19,869 nucleotides of DNA from DASVTU01 sp036387415 (GTDB taxonomy: Bacteria > Acidobacteriota > Blastocatellia > Pyrinomonadales > Pyrinomonadaceae), in assembly GCA_036387415.1 (NCBI GenBank), contig DASVTU010000028.1, positions 1-19,869 of the forward strand, given 5' to 3'. Within the stretch, counting starts at the first letter, position 1; each line of letters opens with the position of its first letter. Below the pieces are notes generated by a model. The model did no database searches, had not been told where the DNA came from, and saw nothing but the letters and a program-made list of their open reading frames with translations. Positions 5,268 through 11,674 of the stretch are shown piece after piece. A program made the translations under genes and the position numbers.

Positions 5268-6364
5268 CTGACCCGACAGAGAAACAGAAGCGGCAGATTC
5301 AAACCAGAGCGCCCAAGAAGGCCACGCCCGGCATTTTCGATAACCTACGCCCTCTGCCGCATCCCGTCGAAGAGATTTTGGGACTCGTCGCACCCGATTT
5401 TGTCGCACAAAATGAAACGACCCCTCTGTCCCCCTCTGTCCCCCTGACCCCCTCTGTCCCCCTGTCTGGCCCTGTCGCGCCGGAACGTGATTTTAATAAA
5501 CGCGCCAACAGTCTAGAGAGAGATGCGCTGCCTTCGGGGATGTTTCCGGGTTCGAGCAAGAGTCTCTACGACGCGCTTTACCTGCGTACGCGCGGTGCAA
5601 TCAAGCCGTGTCGCACTGTCCGCGCGACCAAGAAAGACCTCGCTGATTGGTCGGGCATCCGTAACCGGAAGACGATTGACGGGCATCTGCGCTACCTGAC
5701 AGCCTGTGGATTATTGGAGCGAAAATGGGAGTTGGGCAACAACGAGGGCTATCTGTTTGAGGTCAAATTGCCCGAAGAGACCCCTCTGGTGGACAGGGGG
5801 ACAGAGGGGGACAGAGGGGGACAGAGGGGGACAGACCAGAAAATGGTCTGTCCCCCTGACCAGAAAAGGGACAGAGGGGGACAGAGTCAAGTGGTTGAAG
5901 AATCAATAATTTACGAATCCCCTAAGACATTTAAGACTTCAGAGGAAAATTTTGATGATGACGCTGCGCGGCTTTTCTTCGAAAGTTTCCGACAGGTCGA
6001 GAGAGAACTGACCGGAAAGCATTCAGTAGACGCCGCACGTTGGATGGAGCTGGCGGAAGTTCTGATTGCCGAGTTGAGAATCGCCGCCACGCGCACCGAC
6101 GCCATCTCGTCTGTTCCGTCGTTTCTGGCAGAACACTTGCGTCGAAGACTCTGGAAGTTGGATAAGAAGCAGGCGAGGGCGGAAGGAAGGGAATTGCCCG
6201 ACGAACAACCGTCGTCGGCACAGGCGAGCGAACAGGCGCATCTCTGCCGGGACTGCGGCGGCTCCGGTTGGTGGTATCCAGACGGTTTGGAGAATGGCGT
6301 CGCCAAATGCGCGCACAAAAACGCGTCGAAACAGACGGAAATCAAAGAATCAGACGGAAACTAA
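5264..6364 (+). CDS. Putative plasmid replication initiator (winged-helix, zinc-ribbon-like C-terminus)
   Basis: The 366-aa protein is read as Rep from its domains and position after parA. Residues about 80-170 form a winged-helix domain (SKSLYDALYLRTRG, then KKDLADWSGIRNRKTIDGHL, then LTACGLLER), like the DNA-binding domain of phage O-type or plasmid initiators. Residues 50-70 (Pro/Ser/Leu) and 175-207 (Gly/Arg/Asp) are low-complexity linkers encoded by G-rich DNA repeats. Residues 228-310 are helical. The C-terminus has C328-x2-C331 and C349-x-H351, a probable zinc site (CRDCGGSGWWYPD). GGAGG sits 8 bases before the start, and ATGA overlaps parA. No polymerase or helicase motif is seen, so it would recruit host enzymes. 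Initiator function is inferred; a transcription regulator is the alternative. Confidence 0.65.
   Translation: MTDPTEKQKRQIQTRAPKKATPGIFDNLRPLPHPVEEILGLVAPDFVAQNETTPLSPSVPLTPSVPLSGPVAPERDFNKRANSLERDALPSGMFPGSSKSLYDALYLRTRGAIKPCRTVRATKKDLADWSGIRNRKTIDGHLRYLTACGLLERKWELGNNEGYLFEVKLPEETPLVDRGTEGDRGGQRGTDQKMVCPPDQKRDRGGQSQVVEESIIYESPKTFKTSEENFDDDAARLFFESFRQVERELTGKHSVDAARWMELAEVLIAELRIAATRTDAISSVPSFLAEHLRRRLWKLDKKQARAEGRELPDEQPSSAQASEQAHLCRDCGGSGWWYPDGLENGVAKCAHKNASKQTEIKESDGN
5421..5467 (+). repeat. Iteron-like cluster A inside rep (CCCCCTCTGT units)
   Basis: Three copies of CCCCTCTGTC lie in two blocks (5421-5440 and about 5448-5459), separated by CCCCCTGA and followed by a partial CCCCCTGTCTGG. 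They encode the low-complexity segment PLSPSVPLTPSVPL. The first 26 bases (5421-5446) are the exact reverse complement of a stretch of cluster B. The strict base-level repetition exceeds what the amino acids need, suggesting selection on DNA. Confidence 0.75.
5791..5886 (+). repeat. Iteron-like cluster B inside rep (ACAGAGGGGG units)
   Basis: ACAGAGGGGG repeats perfectly at 5801-5810, 5811-5820 and 5821-5830, preceded by an imperfect unit (5791-5800) and followed, after a hairpin, by another copy at 5871-5880 and a partial one at 5881-5886. The ten-base period is close to one DNA turn, so bound proteins would sit on one face. Orientation is opposite to cluster A; the two clusters bracket the winged-helix coding segment. 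It is the best candidate for the origin's initiator-binding array. Short units (10 rather than the usual 17-22) make this unlike classical iterons. Confidence 0.75.
5825..5857. repeat. Perfect 14-bp stem hairpin with GAAAA loop within the rep repeats
   Basis: Bases 5825-5838 pair perfectly with 5844-5857 around the loop GAAAA (5839-5843). The outer half of the stem is made of the iteron sequence; the inner half is CAGACCA/TGGTCTG. Located between iteron copies, it may be part of the origin (strand-melting, single-strand initiation site) or a regulator of rep translation. Confidence 0.75.
5891..5960. other. AT-rich stretch next to cluster B: candidate DNA-unwinding element
   Basis: These 70 bases have 23 G/C (33%), well below the surrounding rep coding sequence, and begin directly after the last repeat. 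Repeat array followed by an AT-rich block is the usual order in iteron origins and in the lambda origin within gene O. It encodes helical residues of Rep, so it is also coding DNA. Confidence 0.45.
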
Positions 6365-6805
6365 CCCAGACGGCTGCTGCAAGCCGTGTCCACGCATAAG
6401 CTGAAAAGTGTTCTGTAGCAGCATTTAACCAATGTTGAGTCGCTTTATCCTCACTACACTCACGCAAAAGAGCCTCGCCCCGAATCCATTGTCGAAGAAT
6501 TTGACGCTGCTTTCCACATCGGTCACCTACCTCGCAGATAGTTCGTGTTAAAACTCTTTGCAGTCTGTTGAGATTGAGATAGTATTATATTGGGTGGCGC
6601 AAAAGAACCGCTCGCTCCAAACGCCGTTCACTCAACACTCCCATCTAACCCATCCTATCTCGCCGAGAGAATTCCACAATTCTCAAGCCTCGAAAAGAGT
6701 TTGAACCCGCCGCGCAAAAACTAAAGGAACACTCTCGCGCCCACATCTCTACATGTCCATTGGCCGTTTCGTAGACAACGCGCCGAACTGCCGAAGCCGC
6801 CGCGC
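6365..6805. other. Intergenic region between rep and the decayed EPS cluster
   Basis: These 441 bases hold no recognised gene. Just after the rep stop, ACGGCT (6370-6375) pairs with AGCCGT (6382-6387) around a six-base loop, a weak terminator candidate without a T-run. A short 38-codon frame from 6433 has no ribosome site. Around 6558-6590 the sequence is AT-rich (TATTATATT), possibly an old promoter of the EPS genes that follow. The stretch looks like non-functional flank of the pseudogenes. Confidence 0.45.
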
Positions 6806-7547
6806 AAGAAGATTTTAATTCTCTTCGGGACGCGTCCCGAAGTTATCAAACTGGCTCGGGTGATTCGTCAACTCGAATCTCTGGACGGCAAATTTCAGAC
6901 GATTAACGTCACCTCCGCACAACACACGGACCTCCTCTATCCATTGACCTGTCTGCTCGGCGTGCGCTTCGATTATGACCTCTAAGTGATGTCGCCCGCT
7001 CAGACGCCGAACCACGTGCACGTGCGCGTGCTCGCCGCGCTCGATTCCATCCTTACCAGAGAACGTCCAGACCTCATTCTCGTACAAGGCGACACAACCA
7101 CCGCACTCGCCGTCGCGCTCGCGGGATTCCAACAGAACATCCCCGTCGGACACGTTGAGGCGGGTGTGCGTTCTCACGACGCGCAGTCCGTACCCGGAGG
7201 AAGTAAACCGCAGGTTGATTACCAATCTGGCGAGTTATCACTTCGCCGCCACAGTGCACAATCGAGACACACTGCTGAGCGAGGGCGTCTCGCCGCGAAG
7301 CATCTTGGTGACAGGGAATGCAGGGGTCGATTCGCTCAAAGCGACGTTGGAGCAGACCGAGATAACCTCTCACACAAGGGATTTGCTGGAGGCCACAGAG
7401 CCGGAAGGGGAGTTGGGCGGAGAGGGTAGGGAAAATCGAAACCCGTTCGGGCGCGAAGATAGCGGGCAATGTATCGCGGAAGTCATCGCGCAGGAGTTGA
7501 ACGCGAGCGCGTCGGTTACGGAGAGTCTGTTGGAACAGGCGAGTTGA
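6806..7547 (+). pseudogene. wecB: Broken UDP-N-acetylglucosamine 2-epimerase (wecB-like)
   Basis: Intact WecB interconverts UDP-GlcNAc and UDP-ManNAc for surface polysaccharides. Here the N-terminal motif KILILFGTRPEVIKLA starts at 6806 and continues to FDYDL, where a TAA (6983-6985) interrupts the frame. The same frame resumes with DLILVQGDTTTALA and VGHVEAGVRS. Near 7185-7200 homology jumps to the +1 frame (YPEEVNRRLITNLASYHFAA, then GNAGVDSLK), so there is a frameshift. After LLEATEPEG the protein passes almost directly to a C-terminal-like NPFGREDSGQ, so the catalytic middle/C-terminal half (about 150-200 residues) is deleted. Stop, frameshift and deletion together make it non-functional. 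The family is about 370 aa; about 245 codons remain. It overlaps the next fragment almost directly, as in an old operon. Confidence 0.88.
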
Positions 7548-7548
7548 G

Positions 7549-7687
7549 ATGAGCGACATCAATCCCGACAACGCGAAGCGGCATCTGCTGACCGTCATGC
7601 TGGAAGACTATTTCCATGTGCGCGCCTTCGGCGGGCTGATTCAGCGCGGGCAGTGGTATCGCTTCCAGACGCGTTTCGAGCAGAACA
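7549..7687 (+). pseudogene. N-terminal remnant of a polysaccharide deacetylase
   Basis: From ATG 7549 the frame reads a typical start of EPS-locus (exosortase-associated) polysaccharide deacetylases: HLLTVMLEDYFHVRAFGGLI and then QRGQWYRFQTRFEQN. The catalytic NodB domain that should follow is missing; the homology stops at 7687, where a glycosyltransferase-like sequence begins in another frame. About 46 of about 300 expected residues remain. It begins two bases after the wecB stop, preserving the old operon order. Confidence 0.75.
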
Positions 7688-7876
7688 ATCGTCGTCCCCT
7701 GCTTCAACGAAGAACTTTCGCTGCCCTATCTCGCCAATACACTGAGCAGCGTCGAGACTGGTATGAAACTCAAAGTGTTCAGAAACCTTTTGCGGAACCA
7801 ACATCCCCAACGCCATCTCGATATAGAGATTTTAATGCTCCGTCGCTCCATCAACGCGTCCGTCCCGCCGTCATAG
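7688..7876 (+). pseudogene. N-terminal remnant of a family 2 glycosyltransferase
   Basis: Frame 7688-7876 begins IVVPCFNEELSLPYLANTL, the nucleotide-sugar-binding start of GT2 enzymes (DPM1/DPG synthase-like). After about 23 residues the similarity is lost (no VDDGS motif, no DxD), and the frame stops at TAG 7874. The fragment is fused without a gap to the deacetylase remnant, so a deletion has joined two genes. It has no start codon of its own. Confidence 0.7.
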
Positions 7877-7901
7877 GCGTGGCAAAAATAGGCGTGGCAA
7901 A
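7873..7901 (+). repeat. 14-bp tandem duplication
   Basis: ATAGGCGTGGCAAA occurs at 7873-7886 and 7888-7901, one base apart. It lies at the end of the pseudogene tract and looks like a slippage duplication in DNA that is no longer coding. Confidence 0.7.
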
Positions 7902-8003
7902 TCTTCACACGCTCTGTATCATTCAACCTGCCGCCGTGACGCATATCTCGCAGACGCGTCGCCGTGTCAGTTGTCGCCTGTTACACATGAGTCTTTGGAA
8001 TTG

Positions 8004-9173
8004 ATGCAAACAGCCGAAGTCGTCATCATCGGAGCGGGTGTCGTCGGCGCGAGTGTGGCCTATCACCTCGCGCGCAGAGGGTGCACGGACGTTCTGGTGT
8101 TGGAACGTCAAGCGCAGTTGGGCGCAGGCAGCACGGGCAGGGCAACGGGCGGATTTCGCGCACAGTTCGGCAGCGCCGTCAACGTCGGTCTCTCTCTGCT
8201 GTCGCGCGAAAAACTGTCGTGTTTCGAGGACGAACACGGCGTCGATGCCGGCTATCGTCCGTGCGGCTATCTCTTTCTGGCGCGCGACGAGACGCAACTC
8301 GATGCCCTACGCGTCGCTCAAGAAATTCAGAAGGCATGTGGACTCGTCGAAGCGGAGATTATTAGCCACGCCGACATTCGCCGCATCAATCCCGCCGTCA
8401 ACGCGGACGAACTCGCGGGCGGCGTCTTCTGCCCTACCGACGGATTTATTCGACCCCTGCAAATTCTGCGCGGCTACGCCGAGCACGCCGCACGTCTCGG
8501 CGTGCGCTTCGAGCGCGACACGCCACTCACTAGCTTCCGTCTCGAAGGCGGCAGCATCTTGTCTGTGAAGACGCCGCGCGGCGAGATTGCGACGCGCTGT
8601 GTCGTCAACGCCGCCGGGGCGTGGGCGGCGCATGTGTCGCAACTCGCCGGAACGAGTCTTCCGGTCGAGCCGCTTCGTCGGCAGGTGGCGACCACTTACC
8701 CTTGCGAACTTCTTCCAGAAGAGATGCCCTTGACCATCTTTGTCGAAGATGGATTCCATCTGCGCGTCCGCGACGGGCGCGTGCTTCTGCTGTGGCCTGA
8801 CCAACCGATGGTCACGAATCCTTTCGACGACGTGACGAACGCCGTGACGGATGAGTGGCTGCGCGAAGTCTTGAGACGTGCACACGCACGCGTGCCCGTG
8901 CTCCGCGAAGCACGCCTCGACCGCGAAAATTGTTGGGCTGGTCTCTACGAGATGTCGCCGGACAAACACGCGTTGCTGGGCAAGTCCGTCGGGGTCGAAA
9001 ATCTCTTTCTGGCGAACGGCTCCTCCGGCCACGGCGTCATGCACGCTCCCGCGCTCGGACATCTCCTCGCCGAAATCATCCTCGACGGACAAGCCACGAC
9101 GCTCGATGCACGCGCGCTCCGACCCTCCCGTTTCGTCGAAGGCGACTTAAATGTCGCGCCGGAATTCCTCTAA
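8004..9173 (+). CDS. FAD-dependent oxidoreductase, DAO family (sarcosine/glycine oxidase-like)
   Basis: The 389-aa protein has the N-terminal FAD-binding Rossmann motif VVIIGAGVVGASVAYHLARRG (GxGxxG at residues 10-15) with an acidic residue at the end of strand two (VLER, E34). The stretch AGSTGRATGGFRAQFG is the flavin-contacting segment of the sarcosine oxidase beta/DAO group (PF01266). VVNAAGAWA (about 195) and the C-terminal GLYEMSPDKHALLG and ANGSSGHGVMHAPALG complete the family pattern. Members oxidise secondary amines or amino acids; the substrate and electron acceptor cannot be read. Length is normal. ATG 8004 starts just before the first beta strand; a TTG at 7971 is an alternative. 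The ribosome site is weak, and the gene lies downstream of pseudogenes. It looks intact. Confidence 0.88.
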   Translation: MQTAEVVIIGAGVVGASVAYHLARRGCTDVLVLERQAQLGAGSTGRATGGFRAQFGSAVNVGLSLLSREKLSCFEDEHGVDAGYRPCGYLFLARDETQLDALRVAQEIQKACGLVEAEIISHADIRRINPAVNADELAGGVFCPTDGFIRPLQILRGYAEHAARLGVRFERDTPLTSFRLEGGSILSVKTPRGEIATRCVVNAAGAWAAHVSQLAGTSLPVEPLRRQVATTYPCELLPEEMPLTIFVEDGFHLRVRDGRVLLLWPDQPMVTNPFDDVTNAVTDEWLREVLRRAHARVPVLREARLDRENCWAGLYEMSPDKHALLGKSVGVENLFLANGSSGHGVMHAPALGHLLAEIILDGQATTLDARALRPSRFVEGDLNVAPEFL

Positions 9174-9287
9174 AAACGCGAAAATTTGAGGCCGCGAGAC
9201 GGTTTTGAAATTATTTTAGTCGCTGCGAAAGAAAAAGTGATCCGTCTTCGTCCGAATTAACGCGTTAGTGTCTAGAGGAGAAAAACC

Positions 9288-9497
9288 ATGAACGCCAACC
9301 GGACGATACGGGTCATCAAACGCGAACAACGACACCACACAGCGACGGCAACGACAGAGATGCCCGCGCAGAAAAGCAGCAGGGCTGACGAAGCCTCGCG
9401 CAAAATGAAGGCGATTGTGGCCGGATGGGTGCGCGAACGCCAGCAACACGCGGCGCAGTACAACCGCACTTTCGCCAGCCTCTTTCAAAAAGCCTAA
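9288..9497 (+). CDS. Small basic conserved hypothetical protein
   Basis: A 69-aa protein with a very good ribosome site (AGAGGAG, 7 bases before ATG). It is rich in Arg, Lys, Gln and Ala: a basic, disordered N-terminus (RTIRVIKREQR) is followed by a predicted helix from about residue 30 to the end (EASRKMKAIVAGWVRERQQH and on). It has no signal peptide or membrane segment. No named family is recognised, although similar short proteins are recalled from acidobacterial genomes. It follows the oxidoreductase gene by 114 bp on the same strand and is convergent with ada. Function unknown. Confidence 0.6.
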   Translation: MNANRTIRVIKREQRHHTATATTEMPAQKSSRADEASRKMKAIVAGWVRERQQHAAQYNRTFASLFQKA

Positions 9498-9610
9498 CCG
9501 ATTCCCAAAAGCCCGACCCACGACGGGCAGATGCTCTCCACTGTTCATCGACACGGCGCAGAACCATCATCAACGCGCGTCCGCCATCTCACACGGTCGA
9601 AGTCGAATCC

Positions 9611-10717
9611 TTAATCAACTTGAACAGTCTGTACGACTGCCTGTTGCTCCTGCTCCAATAATTTCTGTTTGCGTTCGATGCCCCACCTGTAGCCACCGGG
9701 GTCGCCGCCTTCGCGTACGACACGATGGCAAGGATTAACCAATGCCACGGGGTTCGTCGCGCAGGCGCGTGCCACAGCGCGCGTCGCCGTGGGCTGACCA
9801 ATCGCCGCCGCAACCTCTTTGTATGAACGCGTCGCGCCGTAAGGGATTCGTCGTAGTTCTTCCCAGACGCGCAGTTGAAAAGCCGTCGCCTGCACGTCGA
9901 GCGGCAGTTGAAGATGCGGCTCGGAGCCGTCGAGATGGCGCAACAACGCTACGACGCATTCCTTCAAATCCGCGCCGTCGCGTCGCAGTTCGGCAGACGG
10001 GTATTCGGCGGCGAGCGCGGCTTCCAGACTCTCTCGCGTCTCGCCGAAATTGACGGCGCACATGCCGCGCGCGGTCGCGGCTACCAGCAGCAGCCCCAGA
10101 CCACATTCGACGATGGTGTAATTGATAGACATGCCTTTGCCGCCGCGTCGGTAAGTGGCGGGAGTCATGCCGAGTTGTGCGGGAGCGTGCTCGTAGAGAC
10201 GGCTGCTCGAACCGTAGCCCGCGTCATACATCGCGGCGGTCAACTCGCCGCCGTCTTTGATGCTCGACTTGAAAAGTCGCAGTCGATGCGCCGCGGCGTA
10301 TTGCCGTGGTGTGATGCCGGTGACGTTCTTGAATGTCCGCTGAATGTGATAAGGGCTGACGCCCAACTCCGCGCCCAACGCTTCGAGCGAAGGCGCGGCG
10401 TCCGCCTGCGCTTCGATGCTGCGACAGACGCGCAGAACCATCTCGACGTGCGGGTTGCGCGTGGCCTCCTCGCGCGGTCTGCAACGCAGGCACGGACGAA
10501 AGCCGCCCGTCTCGGCTGCTTCGGCGGAAGCGTAGAAGCCGACCTTCTCGCGTCGCGGACGACGCGAGGGACACGATGGCCGACAGTAAATCCCCGTCGA
10601 AGCCACGCCATAGAAGAAAATGCCGTCGAAGCGCGCGTCCTTCGTCTCGACCGCCTGCCAGTAAATCTCGTCCTCAATCGTGCGAAGTTCCTGAAGAATA
10701 TTTTGCTCCTGAGTCAT
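9611..10717 (-). CDS. ada: Bifunctional Ada: methylated-DNA repair and AraC-type regulator
   Basis: The 368-aa protein has all three Ada parts (numbered from the ATG). First is the Ada zinc domain (about 15-85) with four Cys ligands (GIYCRPSC at C45 and C49, PCLRC at C76 and C79), of which the first takes methyl groups from phosphotriesters. Next is an AraC helix-turn-helix (about 92-190; SPYHIQRTFKNVTGITPRQY). Last is the O6-methylguanine transferase domain (about 200-350) with acceptor Cys330 in NPCHRVVREGG. It removes alkyl groups from DNA and, once methylated, activates alkylation-response genes. ATG 10717 is chosen because GAGAGG sits 8 bases upstream; a GTG three codons earlier overlaps that site. 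No alkA/alkB is adjacent, so it may mainly regulate itself or chromosomal genes. Confidence 0.95.
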   Translation of the reverse strand: MTQEQNILQELRTIEDEIYWQAVETKDARFDGIFFYGVASTGIYCRPSCPSRRPRREKVGFYASAEAAETGGFRPCLRCRPREEATRNPHVEMVLRVCRSIEAQADAAPSLEALGAELGVSPYHIQRTFKNVTGITPRQYAAAHRLRLFKSSIKDGGELTAAMYDAGYGSSSRLYEHAPAQLGMTPATYRRGGKGMSINYTIVECGLGLLLVAATARGMCAVNFGETRESLEAALAAEYPSAELRRDGADLKECVVALLRHLDGSEPHLQLPLDVQATAFQLRVWEELRRIPYGATRSYKEVAAAIGQPTATRAVARACATNPVALVNPCHRVVREGGDPGGYRWGIERKQKLLEQEQQAVVQTVQVD

Positions 10718-10810
10718 CTTAACCACCTCTCGACGCTCATACTAACGGGGTGGCTCCGTCGAATCTATCCGCTTCTTGCGCGCAAACTTTTCTGACCGAA
10801 TTATTAGCTG

Positions 10811-11323
10811 TTACTCGTTATTCTTTTGCTGACGAAAACAACTTTCAGCCTTGCCGTCGCTCAGGCAAATCAGCCTGCGCCCCTGCTCGTCCTGTTTGAT
10901 TGTCCACTCCTTTGTCTCCTCATCCAGCACATGATTCTTCTCTTTGGTGCTGTTGGGCGCGCAACTGTTGGCGTTTCTCCAAAAGTTTCTGGACGGAATC
11001 AGCGTCATCTTGGAACCCTCGACGACGACCTTGCCGTTCTTCTCGTTGAAGAGTGTTGTGGTGCAGTTATACATCGTCGATTGCATCATGCCGATGAATT
11101 CAAAACGCCCGTCGGCGTAGAATTTGTAGGTGAAGGTGCTGCTGTTGCCCGGCGTGGTCGCGCCTGTCGTACGGTTCTGGTATTGCAACATCGAGACGTT
11201 GCCATTGTGCCATTCGCCCACTAACTCCGCAGGAATCTTCGCAGACCCCGCCGCCTGCCCGTACGCGCAGACCAACCCCGCCACGCAAATCGCCAACAAG
11301 AGCGACAACACACGCAATTTCAT
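10811..11323 (-). CDS. Secreted lipocalin-like hypothetical protein
   Basis: The 170-aa product begins with a clear Sec signal peptide (MKLRVLSLLLAICVAGLVCA, cleavage likely near YGQA). The mature part starts IPAELVGEWHNGN, followed by aromatic beta strands (FTYKFYADGRFEFIG) and several Cys (in MYNCTTTLF, NSCAPN, LICLSD and SCFRQ) that could form disulfides outside the cytoplasm. This pattern, GxW near the N-terminus and repeated strands, resembles lipocalin-type small barrels, but no specific family or ligand is recognised. ATG 11323 has an excellent ribosome site (GGGAGGAGATAATT). The longer upstream frame lacks one. It lies on the same strand as ada with 93 bp between. Confidence 0.8.
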   Translation of the reverse strand: MKLRVLSLLLAICVAGLVCAYGQAAGSAKIPAELVGEWHNGNVSMLQYQNRTTGATTPGNSSTFTYKFYADGRFEFIGMMQSTMYNCTTTLFNEKNGKVVVEGSKMTLIPSRNFWRNANSCAPNSTKEKNHVLDEETKEWTIKQDEQGRRLICLSDGKAESCFRQQKNNE

Positions 11324-11674
11324 AATTATCTCCTCCCGCATCGACATGTTTGAGTTTCGGGTCGTTAATGCCACGCGCCTTTCGTCGGTCGCGTCTTCTG
11401 CCCCGCATCTTTTAACGCGTGGCGACTGACGAAAAAGTCTCATGCTCACCGATAAATAATTCGTTCTTCGTCTGATAACGACGGCGACGAGAGTGCGGGT
11501 TTGTGTCTGACCTTATCGGACGCTGGTGGTTCGGGAGATGTCGGGTTGAATCGTGGTTGAGGGTTAAAGGGCGCGAGCCGTCGAATGTGTGAAAACACTC
11601 GACGGCTCGCGCGTTGGTTAGCAGTCTGTCGGTCGTCGTCGTCGGCTGCTGTGCGAGGCCACGACGTTTAGGCT
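11324..11674. other. Intergenic region, 351 bp
   Basis: No gene is seen. It carries the leader and promoter region of the lipocalin-like gene (near 11324-11480, no clear -35/-10 pair identified) and the strong inverted repeat at 11571-11612 that follows the protease gene. Confidence 0.5.
11571..11612 (-). terminator. Hairpin downstream of the S8 protease gene
   Basis: GCGCGAGCCGTCGA (11571-11584) pairs perfectly with 11599-11612 across a 14-base loop that itself can add three pairs. It lies 63 bases past the protease stop. The G+C-rich stem fits a terminator or 3'-end protector, though the following bases on the - strand (CCCTTTAACC) are only a weak T-tract. Confidence 0.65.

Noticed and set aside
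4389..5408. Long 339-codon - strand frame opposite parA
   Set aside because: Antisense shadow of parA and the start of rep; its sequence shows no domain and the + strand genes have motifs and ribosome sites.
5786..5886. CRISPR array
   Set aside because: Units are contiguous ten-base repeats without spacers and lie inside an open reading frame.
7971..8003. TTG 7971 as start of the oxidoreductase
   Set aside because: Adds 11 residues before the Rossmann strand and has no better ribosome site; ATG 8004 fits family starts. Kept as an alternative.
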